Assembly (NCBI RefSeq): GCF_028640845.1
Contig: NC_080548.1
Coordinates: 10,355,814-10,419,813 of the forward strand
Reading direction: 5' to 3'
Length of the DNA: 64,000 nt
Source of the DNA: Ahaetulla prasina
Lineage: Eukaryota > Chordata > Lepidosauria > Squamata > Colubridae
A model generated the notes under the pieces. That model saw only the letters and a program-made list of their open reading frames with translations, was not told the DNA's origin and ran no database searches. This document shows positions 11,219-22,903 of the stretch, piece after piece (position 1 is the stretch's first letter; each line of letters opens with the position of its first letter). The position numbers were made by a program, and so were the translations under genes.

Positions 11219-11630
11219 CTTTCAGTCTGCCCAATGTGCATGTGGAGACCTTTGAGGGGTCACTGTGGGGTGCTAGTGTGCAATCCTGTTCTCCCTCCTT
11301 CTCCTCAACAACCTGGCACATTTTCCACCCGAATGAAACCACCCAGGGCGTTGCTAACCTCATTGCCCCGAAAAAGCCAAATGTCAAGTCACTTCTAGAG
11401 AAAATTGTATGGATGGATGGATATGTCCACGAAGTTTCCAGGAGCTGGGCTCCAGCCAAAATAGACTAGGAATCCAAGATCCACTGTGTTTTGCAGAAGC
11501 CAAGACTATCGATGTAAAGGATCCTGAGTTCACAATTTGTGCCAGAACTGACTGGGGGGGAGGAAATCAATAAAAAGTTTGTTCTGCCAGTGTTTTTCAG
11601 CCTCATTCTCTGTAAACATTATTACAGTTA
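11219..11630. other. Unassigned intronic sequence
   Basis: No exon or recognised repeat is seen between the solo LTR and the L2-like LINE. Confidence 0.45.
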
Positions 11631-12266
11631 TGAATTATTAAGTCTGTCATTTCACAACAAGAACCCAACCCAACAAGAAAGACACAGACTTCAGAGGATA
11701 ATTAGAACTGCAGAAAAAATAATTGCTACCAACCTGCCTTCCATTGAGGACCTGTATACTGCACGAATCAAGAAGAGGGCCGTGAAAATATTTACAGATC
11801 CCTCACATCCTGGACATAAACTGTTTCAACTCCTACCCTCAAAACGATGCTATAGAGCATTACACACCAGAACAACTAGACACAAGAACAGTTTTTTCCC
11901 GAAGGCCATCACTCTGCTAAACAAATAATTCCCTCAACACTGTCAAACTATTTACTAAATCTGCACTACTATTAATCTTCTCGTCGTTCCCATCACCCAT
12001 CTCTTTCCACCTATGACTGTATGACTATAACTTTGTTGCTGGTAATCCTTATGATTTATATTGATATATTGACCATCATTTGTGTTGTAAATGTTGTACC
12101 TTGATGAAGGTATCTTTTCTTTTATGTACACTGAGAGCATATGCACCAAGACAAATTCCTTGTGTGTCCAATCACACTTGGCCAATAAAAAATTCTATTC
12201 TATTCTATTCTATTCTATTCTATTCTATTCTATTCTATTCTATTCTATTCTATTCTATTCTATTCT
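11631..12266 (+). mobile_element. L2-like snake LINE 3' end with (ATTCT)n tail
   Basis: The fragment encodes the end of an L2-type protein (RLQRIIRTAEKIIATNLPSI, DPSHPGHKLFQLLPS, NSFFPKAITLLNK). The conserved 3' UTR runs through CCAATCACACTTGGCCAATA, and about 14 ATTCT units follow directly. The array begins at the LINE terminus, as in the snake microsatellite-seeding elements. Confidence 0.9.
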
Positions 12267-12367
12267 AAACATGAGGACATCAACTGCCAGCATTCTCCAG
12301 GGCTGGCTGGGGAATTCTGGAAGTTGAAGTCCACCTATCTTAAAAGGGACAAGGATGAGAAACACTG
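12267..12367. mobile_element. Decayed foldback element
   Basis: CAACTGCCAGCATTCTCCAG and GGGAATTCTGGAAGTTGAAG are remnants of two arms, ending GAGAAACACTGG. Confidence 0.6.
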
Positions 12368-12671
12368 GCATAAGAATTTACCTATAAGGCATTTTAGCAA
12401 TACGATTTATTCATGCTTGTGTCCCCTTTGTTAAAAGAACTGGGTGATAGAAATCTTTGCTTATCCACTTGGAATCTCCCAGAGGGTTTTCGCTGCCCAA
12501 CTCTGATTCACATAGCTTCAAATGATACTTATGGAAATATGCCTATGTGTTAACAACAGGGATACCATTTGTTCAAGTGATTGGTGGTTTATTGGAAACT
12601 GGGTTTGATCAAACCTTAATAGTACCTGTTCAAGACAGGAAAGATGAAGGCTTAATTTGGGGGTCTGGAAG

Positions 12672-13025
12672 ATTTTCCTTGACTTACAATCACAACTGAG
12701 CTCAAAATTTCCATTGAGAACCAAGACAATTTTTAAAGTGAGTTTTGCTTCTTTTCACAACTTTTTCTTGCCATGGTTGTAAAGTGAATCACTGCGGATG
12801 TTAAGTGAACCATGTGGTTGTTAGGTGAATCCCGAACCCGGGACAGTGCAACTCTCATAAATACATGCCAGTTGCCAAGCGCCAAATTTTGATCACGTGA
12901 CTGTGGGATTGCTTCAATGGTTGTTAAGTGTGAAAATCCGTCATAAGGTACTAACGGCACTTCCAGTGCTGTTGCAACTTTGAACGATCACTAAACAAAT
13001 GACTGTAAGTCAAGGACTAGGTGTA
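12672..13025. mobile_element. TIR element, CAGGTAGTCCTCGACTTA family
   Basis: The left end is TTCCTTGACTTACAATCAC and the right end TGTAAGTCAAGGACTAGG. The interior carries the shared CTTGCCATGGTTGTAAAGTG and TTTTGATCACGTGACTG blocks. No transposase frame is present; the superfamily is not assigned. Confidence 0.7.
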
Positions 13026-13510
13026 TTGATTGAAAAACACTTGGGAGATGTAATTTTCAAACTACTGGTAAATTGATAAATTAAATCCAGTGTAACAACT
13101 TCGGGAAAGAAGACACTGATGTATAATAGGGAACAATTTGTCTCTGGCAACTGCTATTTCAGCTAGGATGAAAAGCCTTTTGGGGCAGAATATTCCTACT
13201 CCTTTAATGCAAGAATCAATCCCCATCAATACTTAAGTAGATAATAATTCAGATAAAAATTTATGGCATTCCACAACTTTTCCAGATGCCATTGGAGAAG
13301 AAAATCCTCTTTTGTTATTAGGAACCAGCATTTGTCACCCTCTTATTGACTCTGGCTGAGCCCCCATCCCAAATGCTAATATAAACCTCCTCGGATGAGG
13401 GACCACCAGGAATTCCATGGGTGAGACTGGATTTAAAAGAGGTCCCTTCAATTAAATGCTGCCTTCTTGCAGGACAGAGGAAATATGCCTTCCCTCTCCT
13501 GAATCCCCAT
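13026..13510. other. Unassigned intronic sequence
   Basis: No exon or recognised repeat is visible. Confidence 0.4.
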
Positions 13511-13688
13511 TCGTGTTTCTTAATCTTGGCAACTTTAGGATGTGGGGACTTCAACTCCCAGAATCCCCCAGCTGTAAGATCTGTGGACCTCAAGCCCCAG
13601 AATTCTCTAGCCTAGCCAAAATGCTGGCTGGAGATTTCTGGAAGCTGAAGTCCCCACATCTTAAAGTTAGCAAAATTGAGAAACACTC
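13511..13688. mobile_element. Old palindromic foldback element
   Basis: TCGTGTTTCTTAATCTTGG and AAATTGAGAAACACTC form the ends, with extra partially duplicated arm sequence between. Flanks ATCCCCAT and ATCCTCAC match at 6 of 8 positions. Confidence 0.6.
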
Positions 13689-14632
13689 ATCCTCACCTTC
13701 TGGATCAGCATCTCCAGGACCCGATGGCACCCCTTCCCCTGGTGTTCCAGGAAGCCTTTAAGACCTGGCTCTCTTCACAGGACTGGAGTTAATGTGGGTG
13801 TGAAGTCAGGCCCCTGTGGCATTGTTACTTTGTTCTGTTTGTTATTTTAGACCAAGCTCCCTGCTTATTCAGATTTCAATTGTTTCGTTCTTTTTTATGG
13901 GTTTTGCAAGCAACGCAGAGTCTACTGGAGTGGGAGGCCAAATTCAATTGAATAAAAGATATTAAATATTAAATTAACCCGCTTTGGAGGGTCCAGAAAA
14001 GGACCCGAGCAAGATATTAAAGTCATAAGAATTAAACTGTCCAAGTTCAGTTGGGTAGATGCCAAGATTTTAAAGAATCTGATTCTTGTTAAGTTCAGTG
14101 ACTCCCAACAATACAGAGGGACATGGAGAACTAGCCAGCGCCTTGAAAGAAATGAGCCCCCAACAGCAAAGACCTGAACAGTTTTAGACTCTGCGTTCCA
14201 CCCAAATACTGCCTGCTCTTCCACAAATCTTCTGTTTCTATTTTAGGCTTCATCAATAGCCATGACATTTATGGAATTCTGGGAGCTGAAGTTTTTACAC
14301 ATTGGATCGAGAGTCCTCAGATTGCTGGAGATTGATCTAAGTTGGAAACACATTGTGATAATATGAAACTGGTCAAGGGAAGTGCTACCCACTCCAGCTA
14401 TGCTTGGATTATTGGAAGCTACATGAGGCTTTCAAAGTTTTTTAGAGTTCTTCCTTCAACAGCCACCCCCAACCATAGCCATTTGGGAATTGCAAGGCCA
14501 ACTAAAATGTCCACAGTCTGACACCTCATAATATCTGCACTTTGGCTCCCAAATTTCTCAGCACTGTCATGATCACTGGAAAATTTAGGGACGTCTTCCA
14601 CTTATGGAAGGCACCCAGACTTGAGGAAAGCA
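13689..14632. other. Unassigned intronic sequence
   Basis: A weak foldback-like GGAATTCTGGGAGCTGAAG occurs near 14275. Otherwise no gene or repeat is recognised. Confidence 0.4.
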
Positions 14633-15480
14633 GAGTAGAGTAGAGGGGAGGGGAGTAGAGTAGAGTGGAGTAGAGCAGGGGTCTCCAACCTTGGTCCCTT
14701 TAAGACTTGTGGACTTCAACTCTGGGAGTTGAAGTCCACAAGTCTTAAAGGGACCAAGGTTGGAGACCCCTGGAGTAGAGTAGAGTGGATTAGGGTACAG
14801 TAGAACAGAACAGTTTATTTGGCCAAGTGTGATTAGACACACAAGGAATTTGTCTCCAGTACAGAAGCATTCAGTGTACTTGCAAACAACAGAGACATAA
14901 TAATACAACAACCAGTAGAAGTGGGTAATAAGAGATAATAATAGGATAAATAATACTACAATCACACTCTATTGGTTAATATACAAGGACATTAGACAGA
15001 ATTTAATAGCCACTATATATTGACAAGTGCAAGAATTAAGTGTTTGCCAGAGTGATGGAATGAGGGAGGGAAAACTGTCCCTGTGTCTAGTACCATACAG
15101 AGGGAAGTAGCTGAAATGCTTGATGTCCAGGATGTGAGAGGTCTGCAAATATCTTCTCAGCCCCACTTCTGACAAGTGCAATATGGAAGGCAGGCAGATT
15201 GCAATTATTCTTTCTGTAATGTTAGCTATCCGTTGGAATCTGTACCTGTCCTGTTTGGTCGCTGTACCAAACCAGGTAGTTAGAAAAGTGCAAGTGACAA
15301 ATTTACTATGCCTGATAGCAATGCAGCTGAAATCTCAGACACTGAGGAATCTTTCTCATTAGCTTCTCCTGAATGCTTTCAACTAGACGCACTAGAGACA
15401 CAACCCAACAGTTAGTGCATGCAAAGTGTGCTCCTCCACACTGCCCTTCAGAGAACAGACACACAACCAATATACACCAG
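14633..15480 (-). mobile_element. Unclassified LINE-like repeat with microsatellite tail, minus strand
   Basis: TTTGGCCAAGTGTGATTAGA at 14819-14838 is the reverse complement of the 3' terminus of the L2-like LINEs. It is followed on the plus-strand left by a decayed (TAGAG)n array, as expected of a seeded tail. The body (about 14850-15480) encodes fragments such as LQTSHILDIKHFSYFPL that I cannot place in a family. The right limit is approximate. Confidence 0.55.
14676..14772. mobile_element. Palindromic hAT-like foldback inserted in a microsatellite
   Basis: A compact 97-bp foldback with nearly touching arms. The 8-bp duplication GAGTAGAG is perfect (14668-14675, 14773-14780). Because the flanking array is itself TAGAG-like, some of that match could be array repetition. 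Confidence 0.85.
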
Positions 15481-16025
15481 TCCATCAATCTCCTGACAGC
15501 TCCCTTTATTCCAATCCCATCACTTTAAACCTTGAGCGGTCTTGGCACTGTGTAATTAGGGAGTACAAGCTGCTTAGTCAACAGTATCATCCTACTGGAT
15601 AATGATGGATGAGCCACATCTAGTGCAGGAAACAAAAGAAACTCAGCAGACAGAGCAAAGAGAAGAAGAGGTGGGAAGGGACATCGGCGGGGAGAGCAGA
15701 GTGACAACTAGATCAGGGACGGCGGTTGGCAAGGAGACCTGGAACCAATCATTCCCCCAAGCTTTTGAGAAGTAGATATGAATTCCTCTTTCTCAATGTA
15801 ATTCTTATTCCACTACCAGATCCAGGAAGGTGACAAGAGAGAAAGCTGGACTTGCCCATGCATCATTATTAAATGCAGGACATCAAAGCTGTTTTTTCCC
15901 CTCCATGCAAAGAGGGCATTTGGTCCATCTATCAAAGTCATTTGAGATGGCCTCACTGCATGGGGGCAGAAGGAACCATTTAGGTCAGTCTACCAAGTCT
16001 GTGAGGTTTCCCACAAACTGAATAT
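15481..16025. other. Unassigned intronic sequence
   Basis: No exon or known repeat is recognised. Confidence 0.4.
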
Positions 16026-16365
16026 TTTGTTGTTGTCGTATCCAACTCTTCGCAACCTTATGAACCACAGCATGCCAGATTTCCCTGTCGTCCACTGTCT
16101 CCTGGAATTTGGCCAAATTTATGTTCATTGTGTCCAGGACATCATCTAACCATCTCATCCTTTGCCTTCGCCTTCTCCCTTTGCCTCCAATCTTTCCCAA
16201 CATCAGGGTCTTTTCCAACAAGTCCTCTCTTCTCATTATGTGGCCAAAATATTTGAGCTTCAGCTTCTGTCCTTCTAAAAGGTTGGTTTCCTTTCGGATT
16301 GACTGATTTGATCTCCTTGCAGTCCCAAGAGACTCTAGTAATTCTTCTTCAACAACTGGACATTA
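16026..16365 (-). mobile_element. BovB/RTE LINE, 3' end
   Basis: On the minus strand this encodes the C-terminal tail of the BovB reverse transcriptase (LEKTLMLGKIGGKGRRRRQR, RWLDD, HAVVHKVAKSW). A TTGTTGTTG tail, CAACAA on the coding strand, sits at the 3' end. It is 5'-truncated; the right boundary is approximate. Confidence 0.88.
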
Positions 16366-17403
16366 GCTCTCCCTAATTTTCAGCAATCGAAGCTCCGGGA
16401 AGGCCCATTGAGCGCCACCTGCTCTTAACTGTAGAAAACCCAAATAAAGCAATGGCGATGGCTGGCTGTCCAGAATGGCTCTTGATCCAGGCAGAAATGA
16501 TTTCTTGAAATTTTCCACCAAGGTTGTAGGAAGACAAGTCAGAAGGATAATCCTCCCTTCCCCCTTCTCTAGGAGAAGGAGAAATTATTCAAGCAATTCT
16601 CATTTGACAATAGGACTGGAAAAATCCTATGAAAGGTTTTGGAATCCAGAGACAATTGGAGAGAAATTTCTCCAATGAAAGAGAGGAGATAAGTGTCCAG
16701 GGGAGCAGGCAAGAGATATTATGCACTTCATAATGTAGCTGATGTCATCACGGCTTCAAATGGACATAAAAGATTCATATATACTCCTCAGCTGCCTTGT
16801 AACTAAATGAAGTGAGACAATCACACTCACCCATAAATATTTCACCGAGGATTCCTTTTCCTTTGCCAGATATGGTTTTTTTTTTTTAAAAAAATGCTTT
16901 CATTTAATTGAATGCCAGTCAAAACAAAAATAATTTGTAGAATTTTTCTGCTCAACTTGGCTCATTTGATCGTTTAGCCATTCTTTCTATGTCAGACAGA
17001 TTTTCCTTCCAGTTAGATCCTCAATTTCTAACACTCATGGTTGGAAGGACAAGGTACAGGGACACTAGTCTTATGACAGGCAGAGAGGGAGAACACATCT
17101 CAATCTCTATTACAGCCCATTTTGGAAGCGTTTTCAAATCCAGATTCAGCCAGAACCTGCTCTTTGCTTTTGATTCTCCAAACTGCTGACAGTGTACATG
17201 TTTCCACAGAAGCAGAGATGCCCAAACAGCTTCCTTCTTTGGCATCTGCCAGGCTCCCATTTAATATGCAAAGCACGTGCCACGTCATGTTTGCTAAGCA
17301 CCTGCTGATAATAGTTTATACTGTATTTGTTTACTTACTGGAGAATTGGATTAGCCAGCTTTCCATGGTATGATTGCAGCATTCCAGTAATCAATCGATC
17401 AAA
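16366..17403. other. Unassigned intronic sequence
   Basis: About 1 kb with a poly-T/poly-A run near 16870-16890 and no recognisable exon or repeat family. Confidence 0.4.
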
Positions 17404-17632
17404 CAATAGCAATAGCACTTAAGACTTATATACCGCTTCACAGTGTTCTACAGCCCTCTCTAAGCGGTTTACAGTCATCCTCTTGCCCCACAACAATCTG
17501 GATTCTCATTTTACTGACCTCAAAAGGATGGAAAGCCGATTCAACCTTGAACCGCTCAGAATCAAACTCCTGGAATGAGCAGTGAGTTAGCTCTGCAGTA
17601 CTGCATTCTAACCGCTGCGCCACCATGGCTCA
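17404..17632 (-). mobile_element. MIR/CORE-type tRNA-derived SINE, nearly full length
   Basis: On the minus strand it starts AGCCATGGTGGCGCAGCGGT (tRNA-like head with A-box region). It then has a B-box-like segment, a CORE-like AGTAAAATGAGAATCCAGAT and an L2-like tail ending GCTATTGCTATTG. Confidence 0.85.
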
Positions 17633-18018
17633 TCTAACAAAGTAATAAGTTATTGTATAACAAAGAAGATGTAGTATGGAGGGATGGATCGATATATTGT
17701 ATCTGATGTATTTTGAACGATTGGTCTTCAACTATAAATAATTAAAATAATAAAGCACTCATTCATGACAGAATTATTTTTTTTAGCTTTTAAAAAAAGA
17801 GTAATTTGGAATATGCATAACAATAAGAAAAGTGTAATTGATAAAGACATGTTCACTTTTATTTTAAATATTACATTTGGTGTGGTACATCTTAACTAAT
17901 AAATTGTTAGGGGATATAGAGGTTTTGTTTTCATGTTATACCTATTAATGTTTCAGAATTATCCTCTGGGTAATAACTACATTAACATAGTAATGAAGGA
18001 GGGAATGTTGCCTCCTCG
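17633..18018. other. Unassigned AT-rich intronic sequence
   Basis: No exon or recognised repeat is seen. Confidence 0.4.
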
Positions 18019-18395
18019 AGGTAGTCCTCGACTTACAGCTATTGGTTTAGTGACCATTTGAAGTTACAACGGCATTGAAAAAAATGACTTTAAACCAGTG
18101 TTCGTATTTAAGACTGTTGCAGCATCTCCACAGTCATAAGATCAAAATTTGGATGCCTGGCAACCAACATGTATTTTATGATGACTGTAGCATCCTGGGA
18201 CCATGAGATCACCATCTGCAACCTTCTCTGCTGGCTTCTAGCAAGCAAAGGCAATGGGGGAAGCTGGATTCACTTAATGACTGCACAGTTCACTTAAAAA
18301 CTGTGGCCAAAAAAGGTTGTAAAATCAGGAGTGACTCGCTTAACGTCTGCCTTGCTTAGCAATGGAAATTCTGGCCGCACTTGCGATTGTACATC
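18019..18395. mobile_element. TIR element, CAGGTAGTCCTCGACTTA family
   Basis: It begins GGTAGTCCTCGACTTACAGC and carries inverted versions of the shared internal blocks (AAGATCAAAATTTGGATGCC, GCAAAGGCAATGGGGGAAGC). The right end is decayed. Confidence 0.7.
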
Positions 18396-19619
18396 GAATA
18401 CCATTCTGTTTTTAACAACAACAACAACAACAACAAGAGTTGGAAGAGACCTTGGAGGCCTTTTTGTTCATACATAGTTGTATTTGTTTGCTTCGTTCTG
18501 TCATTGTTCTTTTAAGCTTGGCTGATCATTGACCGAATAAATATTATGGATTGTGCAATTAGTGGCAGGCTCACAGGTTTCTTCCTGGATCAATAGCGGT
18601 TCTGTTAAGAGCCCACCCCACCCTACCACATGTGATGCTGACTTATATCTGTTGACCTGATGAGGCCTAAGCAGATCAGGCTGTTTTCGTCTTCCTATGT
18701 CCCCGTACAGACTCTGGGGGAGTAGGGGGAGGGATCTCCAAACATGCGGAGATGAGCAATCATTTCTAGTCCTTTTCCATTTCCACAGTGGATCAGCTGA
18801 AATAAATCGTTCAATGAGCAATGGGGCAGATTTTGGATCTAGTTTTCACCCCCTGGCACCCGCCCCTGTCTTTAGTTTAAAGGGGAAGGGGATATTCTTG
18901 GCTAGTGCTGGCTTTCTCTTGGAGAAAAACACCAGATCACTGAAAAGCCCACTGACTCCCAAGCTGGCAAATTGTTTTCCAAGATCACAAGATCGCTTTC
19001 AGTTTTCGTTCTGCCCCCCCCCCAACTCCCATGATCCTTCCCAAAGTTTGCATGCAGGGAAGAAGAGGTGGGATGCTGGCCATTCCTCTGCACACACACA
19101 CCCTCCTCCCGTATGTGCAAGCATGCATAAACACCCAAGCTGCACACAGGCAGCGCGGAACAAAGGCCAAGCCAGGAAGATGGGAGAGGCCCCAAGGGAA
19201 AACGGGTGGAGCAGGGCAGCACAGAGATAACACTGCCTGTTGCAGAGCTTCAGAGAACTTCTGGGAAGCCCCCCCCCATTCATAGACTGATGTGGGCAGG
19301 AGGTGGCGAGGATAGATAGCATCAGCATCAGGGAGGATAAAAGGTAACGGATTAAAAGCCTTTGGCTTGATAAGACTGGTTTAACACACTGGATTACCTC
19401 TAGAACAATAAGATTTGCCGAAAAGACTGGATTAGCTCTATGACACACGATTAATTAAAACCATTTTTTTTTCAAAACAGAAACATCCTAAGAGTGAAGT
19501 AATTCAGATCTACATTCAGGCTTTGATCAGGAGGAAGAAAAAACAAGTCCAAAGCCTGAAGAATAAACGAAATGGTTCTTGCCTGGTTCAAACCTCTTAG
19601 ATTCAACAACCTTTAAGAG
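18396..19619. other. Unassigned intronic sequence with (AAC)n
   Basis: An AAC run lies at about 18414-18436. The following kilobase contains a 177-codon open frame (18697-19230) with no recognisable domain or family similarity, treated as chance. Confidence 0.45.
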
Positions 19620-19692
19620 GTGCTGGTTGGGGAATTCTGGGAGTTCGAAGTCAACACCTCTTTAAAAAGTGCTAAGCTTGAGAAACACTGCT
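19620..19692. mobile_element. Single arm of a foldback element
   Basis: GGGGAATTCTGGGAGTTCGA and GCTTGAGAAACACTG form one decayed arm. Confidence 0.6.
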
Positions 19693-19819
19693 TAGGGCAC
19701 CAGATCGCACATCCCTGCCACAGATCACTTGCATATCTAGAAAAGGAAAAACTGGAATTGCAGGAGGAAAGAAGGGGATGTAGGAATTCCCAACTCTGCA
19801 CCCTCAGCTCTTGGGTTCA

Positions 19820-19888
19820 TGCCGGATGGGGAATTCTAGGAGTTGAAGTCCACACCTCTTAAAGTTGGTGAGGATGAGAGACCCTGGG
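19820..19888. mobile_element. Single arm of a foldback element
   Basis: GGGGAATTCTAGGAGTTGAA, CCTCTTAAAGTTGGTGAGGA and GAGACCCTGG form one decayed arm. Confidence 0.6.
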
Positions 19889-20123
19889 CTAGCCTTAAGC
19901 AGAAAAGTATCTCCAGAGATGGCCAGGGAATTCCTGCTGGAATGTCCCCAATTCAACACCTACCGTGCCCATTTCAAAATGGGTCAGATAGTAAAGCTGT
20001 CGTGCAGGTAGGTACACCTTTGCCTGAATCTTTGAGAAACTAACCCTAGCCTCAGTAGGGTGTCTGCAGGATAGAATGAAATAGTCAAATTAGCAGCCAC
20101 AAGGATGCACATAAAAAAGGATT

Positions 20124-20418
20124 ACAGGTAGTCCTCAATTTACAACCACAATTGAGATTGAGACTTCCCTCGGTAAGAAATACGTTAAGTGAATTGCACC
20201 CAATTTTACAAACTTTTTGCCACAGTCATTAAATGAATAGGTGGCTGTTAAGCAAATCCGGCTTCCCCCATTGACTTTGCATGTTGGAAGCCTCCAGGGA
20301 AGGTCAAAAATGGTGATCATTTCAACGGTCATATCTGTGAGGACCTGTTGTAAATTTCAGTACTATCGTAAGTTTGAAAGGTCATTAAACAAATGGTCAT
20401 AAGTCAAGGACCACTTGC
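20124..20418. mobile_element. TIR element, CAGGTAGTCCTCGACTTA family
   Basis: Ends ACAGGTAGTCCTCAATTTAC and CATAAGTCAAGGACCACTTG bracket the shared interior (CCCCCATTGACTTTGCATGT). No coding capacity. Confidence 0.75.
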
Positions 20419-21251
20419 ATCACCCTGTAAACAGTCTTCATTCAGAATGCCAAGGACTGTTTTCATCTGTCAAGACCCCAGCAAAGATTCTGCACATTAT
20501 TATAAGCAGCTTTACTACCGTTAGCTTTTTTTAAAACTGACAGTCACACTTAGAATTTCATCCTTAAAAACAATAGAGGGTGGTTTATTTGCATATTAAA
20601 CAAAGGGGAATAAAGCAGCCACAGAAGTGGGTTCCAACAAACATACTGCAGCACATGGGCATGCAGTGTGCTTGTTTCGAGTGTGCCAAGAGATTTGTGA
20701 CTTAAGGTTTCTTCTTCTTCTTTTTTGTATTATGCATATTCTGAATTATCCATACATTCCATTAAGTGCATATGTTTTAAAGCATTGAATAACTTCCCTT
20801 CAAATCGGGTCTCACGCATTTTGAAATAAGTGTACACAATAAAGAATTTTGTGGTGTGCCACAGGACTGTGGCTGTACTCAATATTGTGCTGCGGATTCA
20901 AAAAGCTTCAGAACCACTGATCTGCGGGTTCAAATCCCACCCCCACCGAATTCACAGAATGTTAGAGAGTAGAAGAAGTGCCTTCACCAAAAAGTCAACA
21001 TCTCGTGATGAGCGAACACAACAAAGAGGAAATTGTGGGTGTGCCAGAATTAGGCAGGGACTTCTTAATCCCCGAAGCTCCCGTTCTGAGCTTATTTCAA
21101 CACCGATGAATCATGAGACGCCTCCTGCACACTTACAGCATTAACTTCTACCTGGGTTGTGCCTTGTTTCGGATTACCTAGGAGTGGATGCCTTTGCAAT
21201 AATTGTTTAAAGCAGCACCTCCATCTACAAGATAGGCTCCAAGCATATTTT
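20419..21251. other. Unassigned intronic sequence
   Basis: A tRNA-like B box (GGGTTCAAATCCCACCC) occurs near 20926-20942, but no cloverleaf or SINE body could be assigned. No exon is recognised. Confidence 0.4.
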
Positions 21252-21316
21252 CTCCACCTTGGCAACTTGAAAATGGATGGATTTCAACTCCTGGAATTCC
21301 CCAGCCAGCATCCAAA
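21252..21316. mobile_element. Single arm of a foldback element
   Basis: CTCCACCTTGGCAACTTGAA and TCCTGGAATTCCCCAGCCAG belong to the palindromic family. Confidence 0.55.
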
Positions 21317-21612
21317 ATGAGGGACTGTCTCTACTTTGTCCTACAGAGCCAGTGGGCTTCATCTCTCATAATCCTAGCCAGAAGTAGCTCTCTAATTGAA
21401 TTTACAAGCCCAAGAATGAAGACAAAGACAGAGAAGAACCTTAAAAGTACAGTAATTGCATCCAGAAGTGGAGAAATCGTAGGTTCATTTTCCTACAGAG
21501 ATGGAAAAGCTCATTGAGAAATTTAAGCCCTTTCTCAGCTAGATATGCCAGAGAGCGCTGTTCTAGGACCAAATTCAGTTCGGGAAGAATCTGTGTCCTT
21601 TCCACTTTAGTT

Positions 21613-22120
21613 TGTAGGAAGTTAGCACCCACCCCTTTCCTAGGAAAATGAGATATTTTAGGAAATATTAAAAGGGCAGAATATTTCCCCTAAAAGGGAG
21701 GCAGAAACTCAGCCCCCTTCTGCATCTTTCTTATTGGGCCATTAAGGCCTGAGCCAGTCTATTCTACATAACAAAGATCTACCTCCTTCAGGCAGAGCCA
21801 TAATAGGAATCCCAAAGCCCTTTCATTACATCATCACCCAGCAAGGCTCAACCAAGCTCGGGACTCAAAAACACAACCTACAGAGTTGACCCTGCATGGC
21901 CCCGTGAGAGTCTGACAACCAATCAGAATACAAGCTCAAATTCAAAAGCCCAGAGAGGGTATAAAACTCAGGCACTCTCAGCATCTCTTTCCCTTTTTTG
22001 TTCTTCACCCAAGATTTTCAAGGCATGTGATCCATTAAAACCATCTTTCCAAGCAGCCACCATGTTTCCAGTGTCTTTCTCCCTACTTGGAACTGAACCA
22101 GAAAGATATTTCTTCCAACA
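21613..22120 (+). mobile_element. Solo LTR with 4-bp target duplication
   Basis: Inverted ends TGTAGGAAG and CTTCCAACA enclose 508 bp. Flanking AGTT occurs at 21609-21612 and 22121-22124. CCAATCA (21919-21925), TATAAAA (21960-21966) and ATTAAA (22034-22039) are placed as in a retroviral-type LTR. A 5' fragment of the same family is at 59970-60141. Confidence 0.88.
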
Positions 22121-22284
22121 AGTTTAAACCCAACCTCCACTTGTATAAAACTTCTAATGTAAGGCATTGCACAGGCATTGTTTGAGTTTCTGTGGAAAGT
22201 AGGACTTATGTTTTTTCCAAAGATCAGTCTGGATGGTGCAGCAGTTGTTAAGTATGATTGAAGATTGAAGGGTGTGTTCTAGAA

Positions 22285-22419
22285 CAGGGGTCTCCAACCT
22301 TAGTAACTTTAAGGTTTGTGGACTTCAACTCCCAGAGTTCCTCAGCCAGCAAAGCTGGCTGAGGAACTCTGGGAGTTGAAGTCCACAAACCTTAAAGTTA
22401 CTAAGGTTGGAGACCCCTG
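22285..22419. mobile_element. Palindromic hAT-like foldback element
   Basis: Long near-perfect arms from CAGGGGTCTCCAACCTTAGT to its inverse. Flanks TTCTAGAA and TTCTAGTA match at 7 of 8 positions. Confidence 0.88.
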
Positions 22420-22499
22420 TTCTAGTATTAACACACATGGTCATCCAATCCACCACCCCCATGCCCCCAATCAATGGAGGCAGAACCAAGTGGAGCCAC

Positions 22500-22899
22500 A
22501 CAGGTAGCCCTCAACTTATGACCACCATTGAGCCCGACATTTCTGTCACTAAGCGAGACAGTTGCTAAGTGAGCTTTGCCCCATTTTACGATCTTTCTTG
22601 CCACGGTTGTTCAGCGAATCCCTGAAGTTGTTAAATTAGTAACACGGTTGTTTTAAGTGAACCTGGCTACCCCACTGACTTTGCTTGTCCGAAGGTCTCA
22701 GAAGGGGATCACATGACACCAGGACACTGCAACCGCCATAGCCATGAGTCAGTCGCCAGGCATCTGAATTTTAATCACGTGACCATGGAGATGTTGAAAT
22801 GGCCCTAAGTGTGAAAAACAGCCAGAAGTCACATTTTTTAATGCTGTTTAATTCTGAACGGTCCCTAAATGAACAGTTGGAAATCAAGGGCTACCTGTA
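22500..22899. mobile_element. TIR element, CAGGTAGTCCTCGACTTA family, near full length
   Basis: The most complete copy: terminal repeats ACAGGTAGCCCTCAACTTAT and TCAAGGGCTACCTGT, with internal blocks including CTTGCCACGGTTGTTCAGCG. The target duplication is not clear. A solo LTR is inserted just past its right end. Confidence 0.8.
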
Positions 22900-22903
22900 T
22901 ACC

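Noticed and set aside
18697..19230. 177-codon plus-strand frame
   Set aside because: No recognisable family or splice context; opposite strand to the gene; treated as chance.
20926..20942. Possible tRNA gene
   Set aside because: Only a B-box-like GGGTTCAAATCCC is present; no A box at the right distance and no cloverleaf arms could be drawn.
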